64,000 nucleotides of DNA from Tricholoma matsutake (GCA_026075535.2 AP026546.1:7874001-7938000), one strand, 5' to 3'. Positions 33,601-43,648 are shown, counted from the first letter of the stretch. The notes: generated from the sequence alone by a model not told the origin. Numbers and translations are program-made.

Positions 33601-34556
33601 GAGTCGAATGACTCCTTGGAGAACACGTCTTCAAACTCATGGAGATGAGGGAGTAAGGAGTTAGTAGAGGATTTAGCAGCGTTGTTTTTGTGGAAGGCCT
33701 CGGCGAGGCGTTGGGATATGTTCGATGTGGCACACACCTCATGCGATGAGCGAATCGCAGTGTAGAAGATCTGATCACCCTCCTCCACTTCCTCTGGGTC
33801 CTCATCATCATCATCCGAGTCCGGCATTAGATCAGGAACCCCTTCCAATTCCACTTCAGGTATAGGCAGGGGTCCAGCACAACACTTCTGAGTTTGTCGT
33901 ATTGCCGCCTTCTGTCCACGTCGTTCTTGCCTGGCTTCTGTGAAACATGTCCGACAGCAGGATGGACATCGGCTCATGGTAACCTCCCCGGTGCGCCAGT
34001 CGACCTCTGGGTTATGGTCTCGAAGCCATGGAAATCCCAAAATCGCCTTTTGCTTTCCTAATTGAGTGACAGCAAAAAGGGCACACTCACTATGATCTTT
34101 GTAACGGAGAACCAGGTCTGCAACCTCTCGGATGGCACCAGCTTCATTTGGGGATCCATCCACGTTATATACAGGTATCGGACGTGAGAGTGAGCGAGTA
34201 TTTAGACGATGTTGTTGTACCAGATGGGAATCGATGAAGAGACCAGTCGCACCAGAGTCCAGGAGCGCAGAGACACCGAGTATCTGTCCAGTGTCGGTCG
34301 TCTGCAGTTCGATGGCTAGGTTTAAGGAATGTGCAGAGGGAGTGGATGCCACAATATACTTGCGTGGTAGTTTACGCTCCCATGATTTAATTTTGGGACG
34401 TGGAGTAGAAGGAGAGATGGGGAGAGCAGGTACGTCTTTAGCCAACTTCGAAGGGTCAGAGAGGGGAGCAGTCACAGAAATGGATTCATTCTCCAGGGAT
34501 TCAACTGACAAGACTTCAAAGCGGTTATGGACAGGCAGTGAGGGCGTACGATTCAC
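30654..34556 (-). pseudogene. Gypsy-1 copy C pol: protease-RT-RNase H-integrase-chromodomain
   Basis: A 1,301-codon frame with a single stop, TGA at 32475-32477; copy A has CGA at the equivalent place. Domains in order: protease DSGATG near residue 100; an Asp/Glu-rich linker; RT with YLDD near residue 485; RNase H with the TDHKN block just after the stop; integrase with the HHCC zinc region and DDE core (CTVDSVGK, SDRGPQF, and E in the NQELEQ region); and a C-terminal chromodomain around YLVHWKGYGYEENSWV, which in related elements targets integration through histone marks. The frame opens at a GTG overlapping the gag stop in the -1 register, so expression as a Gag-Pol fusion is likely. One base change would separate it from an open frame. 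Confidence 0.93.
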
Positions 34557-35671
34557 TCGCTGCGAATAGGAAAATCCTGCTCCTCTACAACTTCCAGCTT
34601 AACCTCCTCTGCAACTTGATCCTTCGCTTCCTCAACATCTACAAGTGCCAACAGATCTTGCAGGAGTTCGTCTCATCCCTCGGGGGTGAGCATGCGGATA
34701 TCCTGACGATGGGGACACACTCCAGCCCTGTGTCCAGGTTCCCCACAACGGTAGCAGAGATCCAACTTACGTGCACGGCTGCGGGCTGCATCAACATCCA
34801 TTGGTACTGGGATATTGACAGCTGGTGTGGGAGTTTGACGAGCAGGAATGGGGTTAGGGCGGGGGAGGCTTCGATTGAAGGTGTAGGGTGTATGAGTGGT
34901 AGTTGGAGCACGGAATGCAGCATTAAACGCCGCATTTGTGAGTTGGTTCTCGTCACAGAGTGAAGCAGCTTCATACCAAGCAAGGATATCATCGTCCGCT
35001 GGGCGCCCTTCCAACATCTGTGCAATCTGGTCCTGAATTTCTCGGTTGAGCCCCCGTCGGAACTTCACCACCACTGGTAACCCACTCCCATACCCTGCTA
35101 TGTCCACCAAATCCTTGAACTCATCAATATAGTCGTCCACGGATCGACGTCCCTGGTGGTAAGTGGATGACTCAAGTCGTGTCACTGCTCGGTGGCGTTC
35201 ATTGAGGGGGCAGAAGTGGCGTACGAACTCAGCTCGAAAGTCACCCCAAGTGGAGAAAGGTAGAGAACCGAGTTCTTTAGTTTGACGTAGGATACGGTCC
35301 ACATAGAGATAGGCGCGTTCAGATTTCATGTATGTGAAGGCCCAATAAATTTTTGCAGCCTCATCGACGAATTGATGCGACTGGAGACTAATGTATAAAT
35401 CACAGGAATTAAGGAATGCACGTCCCTGCGCACGTGCACCATTAAATTCGGCGGGGGGGGACGGTTTGATCTGGGCACGTTCCTTAGTGGACGCGTTTGG
35501 CAAAACATCGTTGTTGGGTGCGCTTGGAGTCGTGAAGGGGGAACTATTAGTCGTAGGGTTAGCCTGGAGGGTCCTAACGAAGTTTTCAATCGTAGATTTA
35601 AGCGAGTCGATTTGCGCGCGCATTCCGGAAACGTCGCTTTCAAGCGCGTCGAAGCGTTCTGATGCGTCCAT
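34553..35671 (-). pseudogene. Gypsy-1 copy C gag with one TGA
   Basis: 372-codon gag starting at the first available ATG (35671, MDASERFD). It has a helical capsid-like middle part and a zinc knuckle CYRCGEPGHRAGVC near the C terminus. An in-frame TGA at 34673-34675 (CGA in copy A) removes the last 40 residues. The terminal stop 34553-34555 overlaps the pol frame. There is no ATG between the LTR and 35671 in this copy. Confidence 0.9.
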
Positions 35672-35825
35672 GTCGCTAGGGAGCGCGTTTGGCGAAAATG
35701 GCGGCGCAATAAAGGCGAGAGTATCTGGAACGGTGTGTAGGGACTCTGTGGAGCTTTGGGAAGCGTCGTCCAGTCCGTACCTGCCTATTTTGGGCAGCGC
35801 GTTCGCGATTTTCGGGCCTTAGGGG

Positions 35826-35835
35826 AGAGTTTTCT
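35826..35835 (-). promoter_or_regulatory. Gypsy-1 self-primer binding site
   Basis: Two bases inside the 5' LTR, the minus strand reads AGAAAACTCT, exactly complementary to AGAGTTTTCT in the LTR (35939-35948). A CCTTAG block next to each partner extends the match across a gap. No tRNA-type TGG start is present. This is the arrangement of Tf1-type self-priming. Confidence 0.65.
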
Positions 35836-35837
35836 AC

Positions 35838-36263
35838 TATAAGGGCAACCTAAGCCTCTAGCAAAGGGAAATCCGAAGTTAAAATTATACTACATAATAC
35901 AGGCATTGGGGGCGCACCTAGCAAAGGGAAATCCGAAGAGAAAACTCTAAGGATCCCCTTGCTGATGCCCAGTATATGTGAAGACGACAAAAATCAAATA
36001 TAACCTAAAAATAGAAAAAGGCGGAGATAGGCGGATCAAGGCCGCCGAATGACATCATACCAAGGGGTATGTGTCGGAAGGGGTACTCCGCCTCTAAATA
36101 TAAAAGTGTCAACATATACAAACATGATAGCAAGGGAAAATTAGTAATAAAATCCGGAAAAATCATAGAAAATGAAGAATAGAAGGAAATGAGGTGGGGA
36201 AAAATATGGGACGAACATAAAAAATAGGAAAAACACACAGGGCACCCCCTTAGTCCCCTTACA
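35838..36263 (-). repeat. Gypsy-1 copy C 5' LTR
   Basis: 426 bp; the predicted RNA start AGAGTTTTCT is at 35948 (minus), with ATATAC about 30 bp upstream and TATATTT about 50 bp upstream. This would make U3 about 315 bp and R plus U5 about 111 bp. Confidence 0.96.
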
Positions 36264-36773
36264 GTCCACATAGAGATAGGCGTGTTCAGATTTCATGTAT
36301 GTGAAGGCCCAATAAATTTTTGCAGCCTCATCGACAAATTGATGCGACTGGAGACTAATGTATAACTCACAGGAATTAAGGAATGCATGTCCCTGCGCAC
36401 ATGCACCATTAAATTCGGCAGGGGGGGACGGTTTGATCTGGGCACATTCCTTAGTGGACGCGTTTGGCAAAATGTCGTTGTTGGGTGCGCTTGGAGTCGT
36501 AAAGGGGGAACTATTGGTCATAGGGTTAGCCTGGAGGGTCCTAACAAAGTTTTCAATCGTAGATTTAAGCGAGTTGATTTGCGCGCACATTCCGGAAACA
36601 TCGCTTTCAAGCGCGTCGAAGCGTTCTGATGTGTCCATGTTGCTAGGGAGCGCATTTGGCGAAAATGGCAGCATAATAAAGGCGAGATTATCTGGAACGG
36701 TGTGTAGGGACTCTGTGGAGCTTTGGGAAGCATCATCCAGTCCGTACCTGCCTATCTTGGGCAGCGTGTTCAT
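36264..36773 (-). pseudogene. Gypsy-1 copy B gag, N-terminal part
   Basis: The beginning of copy B gag, separated from its remainder at 29468-30211 by copy C. In this copy an ATG at 36773 results from CpG decay of a site that is GCG in copy C. The conserved start is MDTSERFD at 36638. Confidence 0.88.
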
Positions 36774-36804
36774 GATTTTCGGGCCTTAGGGGAGAGTTTT
36801 CTAC

Positions 36805-36898
36805 TATAAGGGCAATTTAAGCCTCTAGCAAAGGGAAATCCGAAGTTAAAATTATACTACATAATACAGGCATTGGGGACACACCTAGCAAAGGGAAA
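36805..36898 (-). repeat. Gypsy-1 copy B 5' LTR, truncated
   Basis: Only the gag-proximal 94 bp remain. The sequence then switches at 36898/36899 to the RNase H coding region of Gypsy-2, with no target duplication. Confidence 0.9.
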
Positions 36899-39476
36899 TG
36901 TTTTTGTGATCTGACAGGATTACCACTGGGTGTTCTGAACCCATCAGGTAGTGTCTCCAGGTTTCTAGCGATCATATTATCGCTAGTAGCTCCCTGTCGT
37001 AGATCTCATAGTTCCATTCTGTTGGTGTTAGCGCATGCAATATATATCCGCACGGGTGCCAGTCCCCATTCATGTCCCTTTGTCTCAGCACTCCTCCTGT
37101 CGCATGTTTTGAGGCGTCTGATTTGATTGTGAATGGCTTTGTCAGGTCTGGCATCAGCAGTACCGGGGCTTCTGCGAATTTCCTTTTCAGCATTTGAAAG
37201 GCCTGTTCGCATTCCTTTGTCCAGTCGAACATCTTGTTCTTCTTTGTCAGTTCATTAAGCGGTCTGCTTGTCTCTGCAAAATGTCCAATAAACTTCCTGT
37301 AGAAGTTTCCAAATCCCAGGAAAGATCTGACTGCCTTTATGTTTGTCGGGGTTGGCCAATCCTGTATACCTGCCAGTTTCGTGCTGTCCATGGCAATTTC
37401 GTTGGGTCGGATGATCAGACCCAAGAATTCCACTTCGTGGACATCGAACTTGCATTTCTCTGGCTTTAGGTATAAGTCGTTTTCTGCCAGTCTTTGCAGT
37501 ACCCTCTTTGTCCTTTCCTGGTGTTTGTTCTGATCCTCAGAGAATATCAGGATGTCGTCCATGTAAATCACGAGCCATCCTTCTCCGATCATGTCGTGGA
37601 ATATCTCATTCATCATCGCCTGGAAGGTTGCCAGTGAGTTGCATAATCCAAAGAACATCACTGTTGGCTCAAACAGCCCCCGATTTGTCTTGAAGGCTGC
37701 TTTCCATTGATCTCCATCTTTGATCCTGACGTTGTGATATCCCCATCAGATGTCCAATTTCGTAAACTATTTTGCCCCTCTTAGTTTGTCCAACAGGTCT
37801 CCTACCAGTGGCAGCAGGTAGGTGTTCTTGATTGTTCCATTATTCAAGTACTTGTAATCTTGGCAGGGTCATAGCATGTCCGAGTCCTTCTTTGCAACAA
37901 AGAAGAATGGTGATGCCATGGGCGATTTCGATGGTTGGATGTATCCCTTCTGCAGGCTTTCATCAAGAAACTCATCGAGTTTCTTCTGTTCTGCCAGTGA
38001 CAATGGGTAAACCCTGCAATCCTTCGCTACAAAGTCCGGTTTCAGTTCGATCGCATGATCCCAGGCTCTTGATTCTGGGAATCATTCCAATGCTTCCTTT
38101 TCAAATATCCGTCAGTACTCCTTGTACTGTTCGGGGAGTAGTTCATCTAGGGTCTTCTGTTCGGGGTCTCCTTCCTTCTTGTGTGTCAGGTGTTGAGAGA
38201 CAGATGTCTTTGCCCTAATCCAGATGTTCTGTCCATAAGCATATCACGGTGATCCTTTTGCCTTCATGATCCAAGAGATTTTCTTCGTCGTCTGAGAATA
38301 TCCATATCTTGGCTCGTCATATTCCTCTGTCAGCAGTGTCCTAGCTGGTTTGAATATTCCAATGATGGGTTCTCCTCGGATGTAGGTGACTAGTAGCTTG
38401 TCATCTTCAATCTTTAGTTTGGGTGTCTCTTTCGGTTCCGTTGCCTGTTCCGTTGCCTGTTCGTGGTTTGCCTGTGCTGGGTTTTCCTTCCCAGTGTCTT
38501 CTTCGTCTTGTGGCCCAATGGGTTCCCCATTCTGAAGAGTCGTGATCGTGATCTCTTCATCATCTATTTCTTCAATCGTCACCTTTCTTGTCTCGACAGG
38601 CATCTTGTTTCTCCTTGGTTCAGCATGGAGGGCTCCCCCCATTAATCTTGCCTTGGCAACGATTCTTCGGCAATCTGCTCGCCGTTCTTCGTTCATCAAT
38701 TTCTCTTTCTTCGGGGTAAGCATTTCCCTTAGTTTTGTGACTATTCAGGCCGATGCCAGTTGTCCTTCTTTTTTTCTGGCGGCCAGTCTCTCCAGTTCTC
38801 TGGTGGCCACCTTTTTCCATTGTGCTCGTTCTTCCTCGGCAGTCTTCTTCTTGAGGGCGAGCTTTTCTTGTTCTTTGGCAACAATCTTTCGGCACCATGC
38901 CTGTCGCTCTTCTTTCGTCATGTTGAAGGGGTTCTTCTTCTTTTTGTTTCCCCTCTGGCGCCATGATAGGTACCCTTTGTTGGGTTTCTCGGTTCGCACC
39001 CTTCCAATAAGGGTTCTTCCTTTCCCATATGAGAACTCTGGGTAAGTCTCATCCTTCATCCTGAACTGGAAGGTTCCAATTTTCCAGTCAATCACTGATT
39101 TGATTCTTCTGAGCCATGGCAGACCTAGGATGATTGATTCCTTTCCCAGTCCTGCAATCAGGAAGGTCATTGGGAAAGTCCTTCCATTGATCGTTAAGAG
39201 TCCTCTGGCACAGTGGAAGATTTCCCCTCTCTTGTTTGGGGTTCCATCCATGTTCTTGACTCTGATTACCCTTTCCAGGGGGCACAATTCGAATCCACTG
39301 CTTTCTGCAAATTCATGGCTCATGAATATCCCTCCCGCTCCTGAGTCGAGTAGGGCTTCAGTTTCGATGTCTTTTCCTCTGCCTGTCCCTGCCACTTTGA
39401 CATCTAAGTGCATAGATTGATTTTTCAAAGTGGCTAGCAGTACAGAGCAGACAGAAAGTTCGGTGGTACCTGGCAT
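36899..39476 (-). pseudogene. Gypsy-2 pol (protease, RT, partial RNase H)
   Basis: The protease motif ALLDSGAGG sits near the start of the frame at 39476. A Lys/Glu-rich linker follows, with a TGA near 38742 where SAR-IVTK would be expected and a second frame at 38244-38723. RT covers about 38240-37400 with an active site YMDD, and is interrupted between 37662 and 38240. RNase H begins near 37200 and ends at a SDHKN block at 36899, where the element is truncated. Integrase is missing. Confidence 0.88.
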
Positions 39477-39493
39477 CGAGGCAGGCCACCTCT

Positions 39494-40600
39494 TTAAAAA
39501 CCCTCGTCCTCAATTGCAGCGAGAGCTTCTTTCTTTTCTTCTTCGTCTAGTTCTCCTACGATCGCTCGGATCCTAGAGTAGGCTTCCTTTCCTTTATTCT
39601 TTGGGGATGGCCAGTCCTCGGTCCTCTTTTCCCCTTTCTTGTGTTTGGTTGCTCTGTGTCCGGGCTGGTGGCACACAAAGCACAATCCTTTCTTCATGTG
39701 TTCGATCCTCTCCTGGTGGGAGAGGTGGTTGATCTCGAGTGGGGTTTCCTTTGCCTTAGAGGCCAGGAGCTTCCTTGTAAAAGCCTCTTGCAGCCTCCCT
39801 GTTATGGCTTTTGCTCTCCTCCACTGTCCATCGTACTTGGAGGCGGCGTTGATCATTCCTTCCAAGGTCATAGGGATCGTTTCCATGTTGCAAACTCTTT
39901 TGAGGAGCTTGGGGTTTAACCCATCCATGAAGAGTTCAATGAGGGTGGTGTCGTCATTGATTCCTGCCTTCTCTCGCAGGATTCGGAACTGCGCAATGTA
40001 GTCCTCCAGGTCCTGTCCCTGCTTCAATGTCTTCATCTCAGTTCTGGCCCTGCCAGCTTCGTCGATCAGCGTGAACACTGTCTTGAGCGCCGATTCAAAG
40101 GCTGACCAAGTTCCTAGGTCCTCTTTCTCTGCCCATGTCTGTGCCCGGGGCACAGTGGTTCCTCCGTTCATGAAGGACAATGCGAAGATGATTTTCTTCT
40201 TGTCAGTGTCATAGATTCCATGGTTCACTCTCAAATAGAGTTTCACTTCTTGTAAGAACTTCGCAGTTCTAGTTTGGTCCCCTGTGAAGTCAGAGGGGGT
40301 TTGTATCCTGATCTCCTTGGTCGATGCAGTCAGTTCAGTGGACATGTTGGCATTGTCATTGGATAAGGAGAATGGGTCTTGTTCTGGGGTTTCTTCTTTA
40401 TCGAAGGGTCTAAAATCCTCTTTGTTGAGGTATTGGGGTTCTTCGTCACTGGTTCTCTTTGAGAACCACTTCTGTGCTGGCTCTGAGTATTGTACTAGTC
40501 AACCCTGGTATCTATACCACGGGGTTCTTCCTGATGATGATGCTCTGGTTGGAGGTCTGTCTGGGCTTTGTCTGAAAGACGTTGTGTCTGCACCTAGGTA
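39494..40600 (-). pseudogene. Gypsy-2 gag with CCHH-type zinc knuckle
   Basis: The open part 39494-40345 encodes 283 residues with a retrotransposon-gag core (YIAQFRILREKAG and ELFMDGLNP blocks) and a knuckle CFVCHQPGHRATKH, in which the last ligand is His rather than Cys. Upstream the same frame continues to about 40600 through one TGA that would be CGA, so gag probably starts farther upstream than the ATG at 40345. Confidence 0.83.
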
Positions 40601-40615
40601 GGTGGACTTTGTAGA

Positions 40616-40627
40616 TCAGCTTGACCT
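40616..40627 (-). promoter_or_regulatory. Gypsy-2 self-primer binding site
   Basis: Two bases inside the LTR the minus strand reads AGGTCAAGCTGA, a perfect 12-nt complement of TCAGCTTGACCT in the LTR (40962-40973). That LTR segment begins about 30 bp downstream of a TATATAAG box, so it should be the very 5' end of the RNA. Confidence 0.75.
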
Positions 40628-40629
40628 TT

Positions 40630-41307
40630 TGTTAAGACTATAGGTCTCGACTCAGCCTTGGCTTTGTGTGTTGCAGTTGGAGGCTTTCCAACTGTATCGG
40701 TATCGCACTAGGAGACTTTCCTAGTGTATTGGGCTTCCTGCCTTCACTTGGGTACTTCCTCAAGTAGTCACGGCTATCCATACTCAGAGGCTTTCTGAGT
40801 AGACCGTTCATTCATGTATCACAGTTGGAGGCTTTCCAACTGTCAAGTTCGAGTTATCACAGCTAGGGGCTTCCTAAGCTGTCGAGTTTGAGTGTATCAC
40901 AACTAAGGGACTTCCTTAGTTGTCGAGTGTTCTGGTTGAGTCTAAGACCATTGGTTGAATTAGGTCAAGCTGAGGAATACAGACAGTATTACTACAGCTT
41001 ATATACAGTTTGAAGATGTCTATCATCCAATTGGATCATAGGATCATTATCCAATATAAATAGAAAGAACAATAGAAAGACAGGCCTCATGCATAGCATG
41101 AGGCATCCAATGTCAAGGATCCAATGTCATGGACCTTGTGTAAAGGGGTTGTCATACCACGGTGCATGTGGGAGTGGTTCAGGTGCATGGAGTCACCATG
41201 CGTCAAGGCGTCTTCCATCGGAGGTGAGTCGAGTCGAATGGAAAAATTAAAGTACCCGGCCTTGCCGGCGTACGTCTGGTCATTGTGGGTTACGGCAAAT
41301 CGTAACA
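40630..41307 (-). repeat. Gypsy-2 5' LTR with seven-hairpin leader
   Basis: 678 bp, TGTTACGATTTG...GTCTTAACA on the minus strand. It contains the palindrome at 41184-41202, the TATA box near 41000, the RNA start near 40973 and the hairpins 40899-40923, 40861-40880, 40822-40842, 40782-40800, 40746-40765, 40706-40726 and 40674-40694, in the same order as the solo LTR at 28.3 kb. Confidence 0.94.
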
Positions 41308-41729
41308 CCTATCATCGTCCCTCCAAGAAACTTTCTGAAAAGAACCATGGTCCTTTTGAAATCATCGCCCGCCCGGGTACTCACTCAGTCACCCTGCAGC
41401 TTCTGGACCACATGTGGGCCATCCACCCTGTTTTCCGTGTCTCTCAACTAGAAAAACACTTCCCAAACACAATTCCAAATCGAGCACAACCTCCACCTCC
41501 TCTGATCACCATCAATGATGAGCTCAAATATGAGATCACTAAAGTCCTCAACTCCAAGGTTGACAACTGACATTGCTGCAAGATTCTCTACCTCATCCAA
41601 TGGGAAGGTTACCAGGGAACTGATGAAGAGACCTCCTGGCTACCTGTTATGGAACTTGACCACACCCAAGAACTCCTTGTGGATTTTCACACCCGCTACC
41701 TGCAGAAACCCAGACCATTACCCGCTTAA
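41308..41729 (+). pseudogene. Gypsy-3 pol C terminus with chromodomain
   Basis: Integrase C-terminal block (KKLSEKNHGPFEII, HPVFRVSQL) followed by a chromodomain-like segment (ILYLIQWEGYQ and a Trp-Leu end). Interrupted by TGA at 41568-41570; stops at TAA 41727-41729. The N-terminal side is cut by the Gypsy-2 LTR. Confidence 0.85.
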
Positions 41730-41815
41730 AGTCTATTCACATTACTCATTCACTCAGTCTGAACTCAGAAACAAATTTTATTGAAAAAAGATTTTTTTTG
41801 GATCCAACCAGATCC

Positions 41816-42805
41816 CTACACTACCTCCACTTCTCCCTCTCCGTCTTTGTCACCCTCTCCCCCAACTTCGCCCTCTTCTCCGCCCTCATCCTTCTCTCCA
41901 CCCTCCTCATCTCCACTCTCGCTCTCCTCCTTGTCATCCACCTGCCTTTTCTCCAGATATCTCTGGAAGGCCACCCAGTCATCTCCAGACTTGCAGATCC
42001 CACATCTTTCCTGCTGGGACTCTTGCACTGCCTGCTCCACCTCTTCATCACCCTCGTTGCTCTCCTCCCCAGTGCTTTCTTCCTCCACCCACTCTGGGTC
42101 CAAAGTGTCCTGGATCTCCCCTAACAACTCCCACACCACAGTTGCCACCTCAGCAAACCCCTTCCTCATCAACTTCATCACCTGCTGCATCATCTTTGCA
42201 TTCTCCCTGCTAATCCCTGTCATTCCTGCCGCTTTTGCTGCAGGGGCCTTCTGCCCCTCCCACACTACTTCTTCGCACTTGTGTTTGACATGCGTGCAGT
42301 TATCGTACACATGCCCCTTCGTGCCCATCTTGAAGCAAGCAATTTTTTGATACTTGCATCTAGGCCATTTGTCAGTAAAGGATACAGAAAAATAAAATAA
42401 AAGACGCACCTTTTGCAGGGCAAAGCCACCTTGCACCCGCACTGGACCCTCCGACTCCTCTGACCCCACTCACGCCCTTGACTTGGCGACTTTCTTTTTC
42501 TTTGGGGACTTACTCCCCTCAGCCTCATCCTCCAAACCCATGGCCGCAGCTGCCTGCTTCTTGTCTGCTCATCGTGCAGCCGCTGCCTCTTTTTTCCGCG
42601 CCTCTGCCTGGTGTGCCTCCTCAGCCTTTGCAGCCTCCTCTGCTGCCTTTTGCACCTCCTGCACCCGGTGTTCCTCCTCCCTTGCTGCTTCCTCCAGCTC
42701 CTTCATCTCCTTTTCCATCTGCTCCCTCAGTGCCCACTCCCTCTGTTTGTGTTGGGCCTTCATCGCGGCCATTTTGATCTGCGTGGAGACTGCTGGGGGG
42801 GACAT
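41816..42805 (-). pseudogene. Antisense spliced ORF inside Gypsy-3, Zn2Cys6-type
   Basis: Lies between pol and the 3' LTR of Gypsy-3 but on the opposite strand. From ATG 42805: a long charged coiled coil (Glu/Lys/Ala-rich), a Lys-rich linker, a cysteine cluster, then an acidic tail rich in Glu and Gly. Intron 42360-42409 (GTGCGT...CTAG, 50 bp) joins CKR to CKYQKIAC in frame. The cluster reads C-x2-C-x6-C-x9-Y-x2-C-x6-C, with one Cys replaced by Tyr. Two TGA stops (after AAAAR and after KSRA) are consistent with CGA decay, and one frame switch upstream of the cluster is unexplained. The function is unknown. Confidence 0.7.
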
Positions 42806-42940
42806 ATTTGATAGTTGATGGGGGAAGGAAAGAACGTGAAAATTTTTCAACCAATTACCACATTTGGAAATTCAACCAACCTCCTTATTTGGACTCAAAC
42901 ACTCATGTGCCTCATAGGCTCGGCACTAAGGGGGAAATAC

Positions 42941-43648
42941 TGTCAAGAACTGTTCCTCGCCCGATCAGAACCTGCATCCATCTGACCCTTTTCCCCACAT
43001 CAAACCCAACATTTGTCTACTCCTCCTGATTTTGTTCCTGGCTGCCTTGCACTGCCCATGCTGCTGTGCACCAGGCTGCCTTGTACAGCATCCATGGCTG
43101 CCTTCCCAAGGCTGCCATCTCTATTGCAAATTCGACTATGGATTCCTGTGCAGCTCCTGCTAGATAATTTATCTACGCAGTTGAGACACTGCCACAGTCT
43201 TTGTTCCTGTTCCACATTTATTCCAGACTACAGTATTTAAGCTTAGTTAGTTTCACCTTGTATTCCTCAGTTCATATATTGACATAGACTCGACTTTAAA
43301 CTTGCCAATCTAAATCTCCTTCTACTCCTACCTCAGTCTGCTAAGAGTCTGAACTCCCTTCGACTTGACCTCTAGTCTTCCTCTGAAGTTCTAAACTCAT
43401 CTGAACTTAACCCAAGTCCCTCCACACTCCTCCCCACATTTACCCACACTTCCCCACTCCTACCTCCAAACCTTCATCTTGAAATTAGGACACCAGACAA
43501 GGTGAAGGGCACAGCTTCTTACAAGCTGAATCCAAGTCCTTTCCATTTCCCCTCCCGCAGAATCTGCAACGACCTGACAACCTTCTGCTATCAACACTTG
43601 CAGGGTCCGATCAGATTCCGATGAACCTTCCAGGATCAGTTCTTAACA
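42941..43648 (+). repeat. Gypsy-3 3' LTR
   Basis: 708 bp starting TGTCAAGAACTG and ending CAGTTCTTAACA, so its ends form 11-12 bp near-perfect inverted repeats. A purine tract precedes it. It interrupts the end of a repeat-rich minus-strand frame that starts again at 43649. Confidence 0.85.

Larger units (their letters stand above)
30217..36263 (-). mobile_element. Gypsy-1 copy C, full-length and nearly intact
   Basis: 6,047 bp, with 426-bp LTRs at 30217-30642 and 35838-36263, gag and pol. Flanked by gtcca on both sides (30212-30216 and 36264-36268), a perfect 5-bp target duplication within the gag gene of copy B. By eye the two LTRs differ at only two positions, both CpG transitions, so the insertion is recent. 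Only two in-frame stops are seen, one in gag and one in pol, both TGA where copy A has CGA. All catalytic motifs examined are intact. Confidence 0.97.
24409..36898 (-). mobile_element. Gypsy-1 copy B, containing a solo LTR and copy C
   Basis: 3' LTR at 24409-24834, pol, gag and the first 94 bp of the 5' LTR (36805-36898). It sits in the Copia element; left-flank bases gaaac (24404-24408) would be the target duplication, but the right side is truncated and joins Gypsy-2 directly. Both LTR pieces share gggacacacc where the young copy reads ggcgcacc, which supports one element split by later insertions. It is interrupted by a Gypsy-2 solo LTR (28326-29052) and by Gypsy-1 copy C (30217-36263). 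It is the most CpG-decayed of the three copies. Confidence 0.93.
36899..41307 (-). mobile_element. Gypsy-2, 3'-truncated LTR retrotransposon
   Basis: 5' LTR 40630-41307, leader, gag and pol up to RNase H, where it is cut. It lies inside pol of Gypsy-3: the five bases after the LTR (cctat, 41308-41312) would be the target duplication, but the other side is lost. Its LTR family is also represented by the solo LTR at 28326-29052 and, more distantly, by the one at 19107-19716. Confidence 0.93.
41308..43648 (+). mobile_element. Gypsy-3, 3' part only
   Basis: Remaining are the C-terminal end of pol, a 1.2-kb region with an antisense ORF, a purine-rich tract (aagggggaaa, about 42928) and a 3' LTR at 42941-43648. 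The 5' portion was separated by insertion of Gypsy-2 and is not in the window. The bases gtgtc (43649-43653) after the LTR would be the target duplication. Confidence 0.85.

Noticed and set aside
42478..42818. Plus-strand Pro/Ser/Leu-rich ORFs over the Gypsy-3 3' region
   Set aside because: They are the complement of the Glu/Lys/Ala coiled coil of the antisense ORF, which has the better protein features and a splice site.
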